Assembly: GCF_026627925.1 (NCBI RefSeq)
Contig: NZ_JAPNLE010000007.1
Location: 620,001-684,000, forward strand
Source of the DNA: Cupriavidus sp. D39
GTDB taxonomy: Bacteria; Pseudomonadota; Gammaproteobacteria; Burkholderiales; Burkholderiaceae
Length of the DNA stretch: 64,000 nucleotides
Direction: 5' to 3'
Shown: piece by piece, positions 54,780-62,778 of the stretch
Layout of the letters: every line of letters begins with the position of its first letter
Numbering within the stretch: position 1 is the first letter of the stretch
Notes under the pieces: model-generated
Told to the model about the DNA's origin: nothing
The model's database searches: none
The model's input: the letters and a program-made list of their open reading frames with translations, nothing else
Translations under genes and position numbers: made by a program

Positions 54780-55856
54780 ATGGAATTCGGCGTATTCATC
54801 CTGGCCCAGCAGCGAGGTTACCACCAGACCTCGAAGCAAGTCATCAGCAACTCCATCGAGCAGACCGTCGTGGCGGAACAGGCCGGTTTCAACACCGCCT
54901 GGTACGCCGAGCACCATTTCAACAACTACTCGCTGTCGCCGTCGCCGCTGATGATGGTGGCCCATGCCGCTGCGAAGACGCAGCGCATCCGGCTCGGCAC
55001 GGCGGTGTGCATTTTGCCGCTGTACCACCCCGCGCGCTTCCTGGCCGAAGTCGGATTCGTCGACACGGTGTCGAACGGTCGGCTCGAACTGGGCGTGGGA
55101 TCCGGCTACCAGCAGTTCGAGTTCGAGCGCTTCGGCATTGACATCGCCGAGTCGGGCACGATCTTCAACGAGTTCCTCGACGTCATCCCGAAGGGCCTGA
55201 CGCAGAAGATCTTCGAGCACGACGGGCAGTTCCTGAAGATTCCGCCAAGCTCCATCGCCGTGCGCTGCCTGCAGGAGCCGATGCCGCCGCTGTGGATCAC
55301 ATCCGGCAACCCGATCACCCTTGGCCGTGGCGTGCGCGAGAACCACAACCTATTCGTGACCGCCCTGCTCAACGGCAACGACGCCATCACCGGTCTGCGC
55401 GAACGCCTTGATAAAGTCGCCGAAGAGAACGGCAAGGACCTGGACCGCGACGTGAAGTTCGGTTTCCTGCGCTGCGGCTTTGCCTCGGACAACAAAGCCG
55501 AGATCGACGCCTATCTCGACTGCGCGCGCTTCCAGCGGCGGATTTCGGAAAGCCTGAAGTTCCGCCGTGCGCAGAGCGATGACGGCTACATGGTCAAGGA
55601 AGTGCCGTCGGACACGGATCCGACGTTCGACCAGTTGCGCAAGAACCTGCCCGTGGGCTCCGTCAACCAGGTCATCGACAAGATGCTGACCGAGATCAGC
55701 ATCCTGCGGCCCAAACACATCGCCCTGCAGACCCAGCTCGGTGACTTCGATCAGAAGACCATGCTGCGGCAGATCGAACTGTGGGGCGAACGGATCATCC
55801 CGGCCATCCGCAAGGAGCTCGGCGAACCGGGCACCAAGCTGGCCGTCGCCGCCTGA
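54780..55856 (+). CDS. LLM-class flavin-dependent monooxygenase (luciferase-like)
   Basis: This is a 358-residue bacterial luciferase-family TIM barrel with the typical N-terminus MEFGVFILAQQRGYHQ, then EQAGFNTAWYAEHHF, IRLGTAVCILPLYHPARFLA, VDTVSNGRLELGVGSGYQ and, further on, VTALLNGNDAITG. The EHH motif and the LGTAV/LP strand match FMNH2-dependent two-component monooxygenases. The start follows GGGAG. The next gene, 10 bp on, encodes a flavin reductase, so the pair likely forms a complete system. Members perform Baeyer-Villiger oxidation, desulfonation or epoxidation; the reaction here cannot be fixed. Confidence 0.9.
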   Translation: MEFGVFILAQQRGYHQTSKQVISNSIEQTVVAEQAGFNTAWYAEHHFNNYSLSPSPLMMVAHAAAKTQRIRLGTAVCILPLYHPARFLAEVGFVDTVSNGRLELGVGSGYQQFEFERFGIDIAESGTIFNEFLDVIPKGLTQKIFEHDGQFLKIPPSSIAVRCLQEPMPPLWITSGNPITLGRGVRENHNLFVTALLNGNDAITGLRERLDKVAEENGKDLDRDVKFGFLRCGFASDNKAEIDAYLDCARFQRRISESLKFRRAQSDDGYMVKEVPSDTDPTFDQLRKNLPVGSVNQVIDKMLTEISILRPKHIALQTQLGDFDQKTMLRQIELWGERIIPAIRKELGEPGTKLAVAA

Positions 55857-55866
55857 GGAGCCCGCC

Positions 55867-56664
55867 ATGCGTATCCACCTGACCAATGCCGGTGCCATCA
55901 CCCTGCGTGACCCGGCCGACTTCAAGCGGCTCGACGTGCTGATCGATCCGCAGCCCAGCGAGCGGCTGGAACGCGCCATCGCCCGTATCGGGCGGCGCGA
56001 GGATAAGGTTCACGTCCGTCTGGCGCCGTCGGTGCTGCGCTTCCTGTCGGGGCATGCGGGCGAACCGGCATGGGAGGGCGGCTTCTCCTCCATGGTGGGA
56101 TACGCGGCGCGGCACGGCTGGGTGGACGAGCGTGGCGACATCCGCGCCCATCTCACCCTCAACGAGGAGGACGAAGTCGTCTCCGTGGACGACTTCAAGT
56201 CGGCCATGCGGGCGCTGCCGGCCGGCATCAGTGCCGTCACCACCGGCAGCGGCGAGGACGTGGCGGGCATCATCGTTTCCAGCCTGACGTCGGTGTCGGC
56301 GGAGCCGCCTATGGTGGGCTTCTTCGTCCAGAAGTCGGCCTCGGCGCACGGCGCGCTGATGCAGACCGGGCGGTTCGTGGCCAACGTGCTGGGCGAGGAA
56401 CACCGCGCCATCATCGACACCTTCCTCAAATCCCCGCAAGGGCGCGACCGCTTCGTGTCGGGCCAATGGCGCGAAGGCGGACATGGCCTGCCGGTGCTGG
56501 ATGGCGCGCTGGCCAGCATCGAATGCGACATCGTCTGCACGGAGGCACTGGGCACGCATGACCTGATCGTCGGCAAGATCCGCAAGGCCACCTGCAATCA
56601 GGCCAGCCCGATCATCAACTTCAACGCCGGCACGCACCGCATTGCGCCGGTCTCCGTCCAATAG
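55867..56664 (+). CDS. Flavin reductase with N-terminal extension
   Basis: The protein has 265 residues. The C-terminal ~165 form a flavin reductase domain of the HpaC/DIM6-NTAB type: FKSAMRALPAGISAVTTG, then SSLTSVSAEPPMVGFFVQK, GRFVANVLGEEH and a final INFNAGTHRI. The N-terminal ~100 residues (MRIHLTNAGAITLRDPADFK, RREDKVHVRLAPSVLRFL, MVGYAARHGWVDERGDI) are not part of standard flavin reductases and look like a separate small domain of unknown role. It probably supplies reduced FMN to the LLM monooxygenase 10 bp upstream. The CoA-transferase gene follows 8 bp downstream. Confidence 0.87.
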   Translation: MRIHLTNAGAITLRDPADFKRLDVLIDPQPSERLERAIARIGRREDKVHVRLAPSVLRFLSGHAGEPAWEGGFSSMVGYAARHGWVDERGDIRAHLTLNEEDEVVSVDDFKSAMRALPAGISAVTTGSGEDVAGIIVSSLTSVSAEPPMVGFFVQKSASAHGALMQTGRFVANVLGEEHRAIIDTFLKSPQGRDRFVSGQWREGGHGLPVLDGALASIECDIVCTEALGTHDLIVGKIRKATCNQASPIINFNAGTHRIAPVSVQ

Positions 56665-56672
56665 GAGGACGC

Positions 56673-57842
56673 ATGGCTGGCAAAGGCAAGCGTGCCGGTG
56701 CCCTGGCGGGCATCCGCGTGGTCGACCTATCGCGCATCCTCGGCGGCCCATACTGCGGCCAGGTCCTCGGCGACCACGGCGCCGACGTGCTGAAAATCGA
56801 GCCGCCGCAGGGCGACGACACGCGCACCTGGGGGCCGCCGTTCAAGGATGGCGTGGCCTCGTACTACTTTGGTCTCAACCGCAACAAGCGGGTGATGCGG
56901 CTCGACCTCACGACCGCCGAGGGACGCGGGGCCCTGCTCGCACTGCTGGCCGAGGCGGACGTTCTGGTCGAGAACTTCAAGACCGGCACCATGGAGAAAT
57001 GGGGCCTCGGCTACGACGCGCTGGCCGCACGCTTCCCGCGCCTTGTGCACTGCCGCGTCTCCGGCTACGGCGCCGACGGCCCACTGGGCGGACTGGCCGG
57101 CTACGACGCTGCCATCCAGGCGCTGACCGGCATCATGAGCGTCAACGGGGAGGCCGACGGCGGACCGTTGCGCGTCGGGCTTCCCGTGGTCGACATGGTC
57201 ACCGGCCTGAACGCCGTGATCGGCGTGCTGTTGGCCTTGCAGGAGCGCGAGCGCAGCGGGCGCGGGCAGTTCGTCGACGCGGCGCTGTATGACTCGGGAC
57301 TATCACTTCTCCATCCCCACGCCGCCAACTGGTTCATGGACGGCAGGACACCGGGCCGCACCGGCAACGCGCATCCCAACATCTACCCGTACGACTCGGT
57401 CGCCACGGGCACCGAACCGGTCTTCCTGGCCGTCGGCAATGACCGCCAGTTCCGCGTTCTCTGCGAGCACCTTGGCGCGCCCTCGCTGGCGGACGACGAA
57501 CGGTATGCAACGGCCGGCGCCCGCTCGGTCAACCGCGTCGCGCTGAAGGCCGACCTGGAAGCCCTGCTGCGCGATCACGACGGCAAGACGCTGGCCGACG
57601 CGCTGGCAGCGACCGGCGTGCCCTGTGCGCCGGTACTGTCGGTGGCGGATGCATTGCAGCACCCGCATACGGCGCATCGCGGGATGGTAGTGGAGATGGA
57701 AGACGGCTACCGGGGACTCGGCGCGCCCGTGAAGCTTGGCCGCACACCGGCGACGTATCGCCATGCGCCGTTGACGCCGGGAGAAGGTTTCGAGCCGCCG
57801 GAGGATGGGTGCAATTGGGAGCAGGCCGTGCAGCCCGGTTGA
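56673..57842 (+). CDS. Family III CoA-transferase (CaiB/BaiF type)
   Basis: This is a 389-residue family III CoA-transferase. The N-terminal block is VVDLSRILGGPYCGQVLGDH, then GADVLKIEPPQGDDTR, YFGLNRNKRVMRLDL and VLVENFKTGTMEKWGLGYD. The catalytic Asp position is in GYDAAIQALTGIMS, and GRGQFVDAALYDS is the conserved barrel entry. The family moves CoA between carboxylic acids without ATP. It is the third gene of the LLM operon, so it probably activates a substrate or intermediate of that branch. A second member of the family lies at the right edge of the window. Confidence 0.9.
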   Translation: MAGKGKRAGALAGIRVVDLSRILGGPYCGQVLGDHGADVLKIEPPQGDDTRTWGPPFKDGVASYYFGLNRNKRVMRLDLTTAEGRGALLALLAEADVLVENFKTGTMEKWGLGYDALAARFPRLVHCRVSGYGADGPLGGLAGYDAAIQALTGIMSVNGEADGGPLRVGLPVVDMVTGLNAVIGVLLALQERERSGRGQFVDAALYDSGLSLLHPHAANWFMDGRTPGRTGNAHPNIYPYDSVATGTEPVFLAVGNDRQFRVLCEHLGAPSLADDERYATAGARSVNRVALKADLEALLRDHDGKTLADALAATGVPCAPVLSVADALQHPHTAHRGMVVEMEDGYRGLGAPVKLGRTPATYRHAPLTPGEGFEPPEDGCNWEQAVQPG

Positions 57843-57849
57843 CTACCAG

Positions 57850-57876
57850 GCCGCACATGACCTCGCAGTGTGCGGC
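57850..57876 (+). other. Hairpin after the LLM operon
   Basis: GCCGCACA (57850-57857) and TGTGCGGC (57869-57876) are perfect inverted repeats with an 11-base loop. It lies eight bases after the CoA-transferase stop and may act as a weak terminator or RNA-stabilising stem; no T tract follows directly. Confidence 0.5.
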
Positions 57877-58075
57877 GCATTCCTCGCATTTTCCGCAGGA
57901 CACAATCAAGGAGATTGCAGGACCAGACCTTATCGACGGTGGTTAGTATTTCCATACCCTTCCCCGGTGCGGCTCCGAGCATTGCCCATCCCTTGCGCGG
58001 GTCCTCGGCGCGCGGCGCGACCACCGGCGCCGCACACACACACTCACGCACGCAAAAAACATCTGGAGACAAGCC

Positions 58076-59068
58076 ATGCATCACTCGCCCGTCCGGCGGC
58101 GGACCTGCCTAGGTATCGCCGCGTTCCTCGTTACGCAGTCGTGGGCCGGTACAGTTGCCGCCACAAGCGGCTGGCCCAGGCGGCCCATCCGTCTGGTGGT
58201 GCCCGGGCCGGCGGGCGCCGGCATGGACCTCTTCGCGCGCGTGATCGCCGCCCATCTCCAGCAGGCGCTGGGCCAGCCGGTGGTGGTGGACAACCGGCCC
58301 GGCGCCAACAGCCTGATCGGCACCGACATGGTTGCCAAGAGTGCCGCCGATGGTTACACCCTGCTGATCACGCCATCCTCCGCCGTCGCGATCAATCCGG
58401 TCATCCAGCCAAAGATGCCGTATGACGCGCTGAAGGACCTGACCCCCGTCGCGCAGGTTGGCGCAGCCGGCGTTCTGCTGGTTGCCCATCCGTCCACCGG
58501 GTTCCGGAACCTGGCCAACATGGTGCGTTATGTGAAGGCGAATCCCGGCAAGCTCGCCTATGGATCGTGGGGCAACGGGTCGACCGGACACCTCATCATG
58601 GAAGCTATCAAGGCGCACTATGGCCTTTCGATGCAGCACGTGCCATACAAGGGCAGCGCCCAGCTCGTGACCGACCTGCTGTCAAAGAACATGCTGCTGG
58701 GCTTCACCGATATCGCGTCGCCCGTGCCGCACATCCGCTCGGGCAAGCTGGTGGCCCTCGCCTGCACAGGCACCGCGCGGGGACCGGCATTGCCCGAGGT
58801 GCCCACGCTGGCCGAACAGGGCTATCCGTTCAACAAGGAAGGCTGGTACGGCGTGTTCGCGCCAGTCGGCACGCCGCCGGACATCGTGCAACGGCTCAAT
58901 GCCGAGATCAACCGCATCCTCGCCAATGACGACGTGGTGCAAAAATACGCCCAGCAGAACATGCCGCGCCCGGTCACGAAGACCGTCGCCCAGTTTGCCG
59001 CGACCGTTCGTGAGGACGTCACGGCCTGGCAAAAGCTGGCCAAGGAGGCTGGCTTGCAGATCGACTGA
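58076..59068 (+). CDS. Bug/TctC-family periplasmic solute-binding receptor
   Basis: This is a 330-residue tripartite-tricarboxylate (Bug) receptor with a signal region (RRRTCLGIAAFLVTQSWAGT) and the mature start SGWPRRPIRLVVPGPAGAGM. Family blocks follow in order: QALGQPVVVDNRPGANSLIG, AADGYTLLITPSSAVAINP, LKDLTPVAQVGAAGVLLVAH, GSWGNGSTGHLIMEAIKAHY, VPYKGSAQLVTDLLS and PEVPTLAEQGYPF. Such receptors bind carboxylates, often without a linked membrane component, and abound in Cupriavidus and Bordetella. The start follows GGAGACAAGCC. It probably captures the acid processed by the neighbouring CoA-transferase and monooxygenase. Confidence 0.92.
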   Translation: MHHSPVRRRTCLGIAAFLVTQSWAGTVAATSGWPRRPIRLVVPGPAGAGMDLFARVIAAHLQQALGQPVVVDNRPGANSLIGTDMVAKSAADGYTLLITPSSAVAINPVIQPKMPYDALKDLTPVAQVGAAGVLLVAHPSTGFRNLANMVRYVKANPGKLAYGSWGNGSTGHLIMEAIKAHYGLSMQHVPYKGSAQLVTDLLSKNMLLGFTDIASPVPHIRSGKLVALACTGTARGPALPEVPTLAEQGYPFNKEGWYGVFAPVGTPPDIVQRLNAEINRILANDDVVQKYAQQNMPRPVTKTVAQFAATVREDVTAWQKLAKEAGLQID

Positions 59069-59092
59069 ACGCCGGAGGGGCGACCGGGCGGA

Positions 59093-59893
59093 CTACAGGC
59101 CGGTCGTCTCGTGCAATCCGAGACGACTCTCAAGCGCGTGCGCCATCGTGACGAGCCGCGGGCCGACGGCCCGCTGTATGGCGTCAAAGGCACCGGGCGG
59201 CGCCCGAACCCCGCAGTTGACCACGAACCATTGCGAATCGACTCGCCGGCAAAGTGGGACGGCGAACGCGAACACATCGTGGCGCCATTCGGCACGGTTC
59301 GAGCAGTAGCCCTTCGTCTCCAGCTCGCGGCGCGCTTGCGCCAGCCGCGGTTCGGCACGGCGGAAGGCGTCTGCGTCCTCCAGCCGCAACCGGTTCAGTA
59401 CCGGATCCCGCAGCGCGGCCGGGACGCGGCAAAGCCACGCCTTACCGATCGCGGTCGTCAGCATCGGGAGTGCGGCGCCGATGTCGGGCGTCACCACGAG
59501 ATCGTCGGTGGACCGCGACGTTTCCACGTAGATCATCTGCGTGCGGTCGCGAACGCCGAGCGAAACGGCCCCGCCGACCTCCCCGGCCAGCCGCTCCATC
59601 AACGGCCGTGCCACCTGCCGAATCTGCATACTTGCCAGCAGCGGGTAGGCCGGCGCGAGCACCGGCGCGCCCAAGCGGTATTTGCCAAGGGAGGGTTCGT
59701 GCCGCAGGTAGCCCAGCACGACCAGCGTATGGGTCAGCCGCGCGACGGTCGACTTTGACAAGCCCGTGCGCTGGACAAAGTCCCTGTTTCCGAGCAGCAC
59801 TTCGCCCGGACGGTAGGCGAGCAGGATGTCGATGCCATGCGCCAGCGTCGCGGCGAAATGACGGTCCGCATCGTTCTCGTCGTCCGGTGTCAT
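59093..59893 (-). CDS. IclR-family regulator 1
   Basis: This is a 266-residue IclR regulator. The winged helix reads FAATLAHGIDILLAYRPGEV, then FVQRTGLSKSTVARLTHTLV, VLGYLRHEPSLGKYRLG. The effector domain includes RDRTQMIYVETSRS and GIGAALPMLTTAIGKAWL-type sequence (DIGAALPMLTTAIGKAWL). Its ATG overlaps the stop of IclR 2 by four bases, so the two are co-translated. The clear similarity along their full length shows a tandem duplication. They probably regulate the flanking Bug receptor and acyl-CoA dehydrogenase/CoA-transferase genes. Confidence 0.88.
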   Translation of the reverse strand: MTPDDENDADRHFAATLAHGIDILLAYRPGEVLLGNRDFVQRTGLSKSTVARLTHTLVVLGYLRHEPSLGKYRLGAPVLAPAYPLLASMQIRQVARPLMERLAGEVGGAVSLGVRDRTQMIYVETSRSTDDLVVTPDIGAALPMLTTAIGKAWLCRVPAALRDPVLNRLRLEDADAFRRAEPRLAQARRELETKGYCSNRAEWRHDVFAFAVPLCRRVDSQWFVVNCGVRAPPGAFDAIQRAVGPRLVTMAHALESRLGLHETTGL

Positions 59894-60675
59894 GCCAGCA
59901 GCCTTTCCACTTCGGCCACCAGTTCGATGAGCCGCGGCCCCATCTCGCAATCGAGCCTGGCCGGCGTCATCCGCGCCACGGGCACCCCGCAATTGAATAC
60001 CAGAATCTCGCCGTCGACGGGATGGCGCATGGGCACGGCGACGGCGTGGACATCGCTGAGCCAATCCCCGCGCGAGCGGGTGAAGCCGAGCGTCGCAAGA
60101 TCGTCGATGGCGGCCGGAATGGCCTCGGCATGGCGCTGCCAGTCGTCGGGCTCCGCGTGGCGCAAGGCATCGAGCACGGACGCCCGCACTTCCGGAGGCG
60201 ACTGTGCCAGCCAAGCCCTTCCCATGGCGGAAGCCAGCATGGGCAGCGACGCGCCAATGTCGGGCCGGAACGCGATGGCCTCATGGCCACGACTGGTTTC
60301 CACATAGACCATATGCAGGCGGTCGTGCAGCCCGAGCGAGACGGAGCCGCGCATGCGGTCGGACAACGCCTGCATCAAGGGCCGTGCGACCTGCCGCACG
60401 CGCAGGCTTGCCAGCAGCGGATAGCCCAGCGACAGCGCGGTCGAGCCGAGGCGGTAACAGCGCAATCGCGCGTCATGCAGCAGCAGGCCCCGGGCGGCGA
60501 GCGTATAGGTCAGGCGGCTGATGGTGGCCTTCGACAGCCCGGTGCGTTCAGCCAGCTCCTTGTTGGTCAGCACAGTCTCCCCAAAGCGGAAGCACTGCAA
60601 GACCGAGAGGCCATTGGCGAGGGTCGTCGCGAAAGCCGCGTCGGGGTGGTGATGGGGCGCTCTGGGGGCTGGCAT
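59890..60675 (-). CDS. IclR-family regulator 2
   Basis: This is a 261-residue IclR regulator starting at 60675 (MPAPRAPHHH). The DNA-binding domain is FATTLANGLSVLQCFRFGET, ELAERTGLSKATISRLTYTL, ARGLLLHDARLRCYRLG. The effector domain includes DRLHMVYVETSRGHEAIAF and GASLPMLASAMGRAWLAQ. It is upstream of, and overlaps, IclR 1. The reading frame is open far upstream of 60675, through an inverted piece of an acyl-CoA dehydrogenase gene, so an extended fusion protein is formally possible. I consider 60675 the native start because the family homology begins there. Confidence 0.87.
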   Translation of the reverse strand: MPAPRAPHHHPDAAFATTLANGLSVLQCFRFGETVLTNKELAERTGLSKATISRLTYTLAARGLLLHDARLRCYRLGSTALSLGYPLLASLRVRQVARPLMQALSDRMRGSVSLGLHDRLHMVYVETSRGHEAIAFRPDIGASLPMLASAMGRAWLAQSPPEVRASVLDALRHAEPDDWQRHAEAIPAAIDDLATLGFTRSRGDWLSDVHAVAVPMRHPVDGEILVFNCGVPVARMTPARLDCEMGPRLIELVAEVERLLA

Positions 60676-60774
60676 GACTTTGTCGTGGTCTGGCCCGCAG
60701 TATGCGCTCCAGCAGCGTTTCTGTTCAAAATAGCGAAACACCCATATTGGCGCAGGAAGTCCGGGCGTAAGCAG

Positions 60775-60915
60775 CGGAATGTGGTCAAGGCGTGCCACCT
60801 CGGCTTCGCGCGGCACGAGCTGGTCGCGCACGAAGCGGCGCAGCGACGCCAAAAACGCCTGGAATCCCTCAACATTGTCTCGAATCATCGTGTCTCGCCA
60901 AATAGTGGGTGTCAT
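60775..60915 (-). other. Inverted 141-bp segment carrying the first 47 codons of the acyl-CoA dehydrogenase
   Basis: Read on the minus strand this piece encodes MTPTIWRDTMIRDNVEGFQA, then FLASLRRFVRDQLVPREAEV and ARLDHIP, the N-terminal helical region of an acyl-CoA dehydrogenase. The plus strand resumes at 60916 with DDLVDAMARQGMFGYSIPEE. Flipping 60775-60915 joins HIP to DDL in frame. No inverted repeats flank the segment; only a GTCATGAC palindrome sits at its right end. Confidence 0.8.
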
Positions 60916-61952
60916 GACGACCTGGTCGACGCCATGGCGCGCCAGGGCATGTTCGGCTACTCGATTCCGGAGGAATACGGCGGTGCCGGCATGACAACCG
61001 AGGAGTTGGTGCTGGCCGCCATCGAGCTGTCGCAATGCTCCGTGGCGTTCCGGGCGCGAGTCGGCACCAATACGGGCATCGGCTCCGAAGCACTGGTGGC
61101 TGACGGCACGCGCGCGCAGAAGGCCCGCTACTTGCCCGCGCTGGCCAGCGGCGAGCTGACCGGTGCCTTCGCCCTGACCGAGCCCGAAGCCGGCTCCGAC
61201 GCCACGGCGCTGAAGACGACGGCCGTACGCGACGGCGAGCATTACGTCCTCAACGGCACGAAATGTTTCATCACCAATGCCCCCATCGCCGGCCTGTTCA
61301 CGGTGATGGCGCGCACCAATCCCGACAGGCCAGGCGCCAGCGGCATTTCGGCGTTCGTCGTGACCCGCGAGACGCCGGGACTGAGGGCAAGCCGTACGAA
61401 AAAATGGGCCGGGCCGGATCGCCCGTCTCCGAAGTGCACTTCGAGAACTGCCGCGTCCCGGCGGAGAACATCATCGGCGGTGAGGAAGGACAGGGCTTCC
61501 GCACCGCGATGAAGGTACTGAACAAGCAACGCATCCACCTGGCCGCCCTCTGTACCGGCCCGGCCATCCGAATGCTGGACGATGCCGTGCGCTTTGTTTC
61601 AGAGCGCAAGCAGTTCGGTCAGCGCGTGGCCGACTTCCAGCTCGTGCAGGCCATGATTGCCGACTGCCAGACCGACGTGCATGCCGCCCGCGCCTTGATT
61701 TTGGAAACCGCACGCAAGCGCGACGACGGCCAGGACGTGACAATGGAAGCGTCGATCTGCAAGTATTTCGCTTCGGAGATGTGCGGCCGCGTGGCGGACC
61801 GCTGCGTACAGATGTTCGGCGGCTACGGCTACATCGGCGACTACGGCATCGAGCGGTTCTACCGTGATGTCCGCCTGTTTCGTCTGTACGAGGGCACGAG
61901 CCAGATTCACCAGATCAATATCGCCAAGCGGACGCTGGCGTTGGCGGGTTGA
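60916..61952 (+). pseudogene. Acyl-CoA dehydrogenase, 5' end inverted and frame broken
   Basis: This is the body of a standard acyl-CoA dehydrogenase: DDLVDAMARQGMFGYSIPEE, YGGAGMTTEELVLAAIELSQ, FALTEPEAGSDATALKTTA, NGTKCFITNAPIAGLFTVMA, then SPVSEVHFENCRVPAENIIG, ERKQFGQRVADFQLVQAMIA, ASICKYFASEMCGRVADRCV and FGGYGYIGDYGIERFYRDVR. The start and the first 47 codons lie inverted at 60775-60915. A one-base loss near 61376-61388 separates TPGL from EGKPYEKMG. With both repaired, the protein would be about 392 residues, normal for the family. It is divergent from the IclR pair, which would regulate it. Confidence 0.87.
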
Positions 61953-61986
61953 GAGCTTTCTTCCCCTTTTCATGAACCATTGGTTT

Positions 61987-62687
61987 TTATTCGGCAGTAG
62001 GGAGGGGAACTAGCTCCTGGCCGACTTGTTTGGCCAGGCGCCTGAGTGCCCGCCGTTTGGTTTCGAGGACGCGGGCCTCGTAGTGTGCCAAGCCACTTTC
62101 GACGTACTGCATGCCCTTAGCCATGACGCGCCAGAAGAGGATGGCCAGCTTGCGTGCCAACGCAATGTTGGCAATCAGTGCGCCGCGTCGTGCTGCCATG
62201 CGTCGGTAGAAGCCACCCAAGGCGATGTCCTTGCTGCGCGCCAGACTGCGTGCCATCTGGCAGAACAGCTGCCCGGTGCGGTTGCGGTGCCGGGATTGCT
62301 GCCCGTGGCGCTTGCCGGGTAGTCCTGCAGGCGCCGGCGGCACGAACCCCGAATGCAGCAGGCCGTGCGCGTGCAGCGTGGCGAGCCACTGGCAGTCGGC
62401 CATATCGGTCTTGCGCCCGGGCAGATTGCCCACTTGCCGGCCGTTGACCACGATAACGGCGATGCCGCTCGCCTCCAGCGTCCCGTACAGCTACAGCCAG
62501 TAGACGCTGGTCGCTTCCAGCGCCACCGAACGTACCGCTTCGGCCTGCGGCCAGCCGACCAGCTCCGCAATCTCGTGCTCATCGTGCCGAAGACGCGTGG
62601 CGTATCTCCGCCGATCGACACGTGCAAGCGCGTGCTGCCCACGTCGATGCCGGTGGCGCGTTCATCCAGTACCGGTAGCGTCTTCAT
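61987..62687 (-). pseudogene. IS110-family transposase, degenerate
   Basis: The N-terminus at 62687 reads MKTLPVLDERATGIDVGSTR (first catalytic Asp). Later pieces in another frame read VVNGRQVGNLPGRKTDMADC and QWLATLHAHGLLHSGFVPPA, typical IS110 blocks. The C-terminus reads LFCQMARSLARSKDIALGGF and ends in a GQELVPLPTAE tail. A TAG stop lies within the YWL-LYGTLEASG stretch, and most of the middle, including the spacer and coiled-coil region, is deleted. It is inactive. Confidence 0.82.
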
Positions 62688-62778
62688 CGTCGGTCCTCCT
62701 GTCAGGGAAGAATCGGCACCGACGCGCCCGGCAGGCCTCAAGGGGAAACAAACCTACCCAGCGGGAAGCGAACCACGC

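Noticed and set aside
59254..60774. Long plus-strand frame upstream of the acyl-CoA dehydrogenase
   Set aside because: It is the reverse of the IclR genes and of the inverted segment. The true N-terminus of the dehydrogenase is in the inverted 141 bp.
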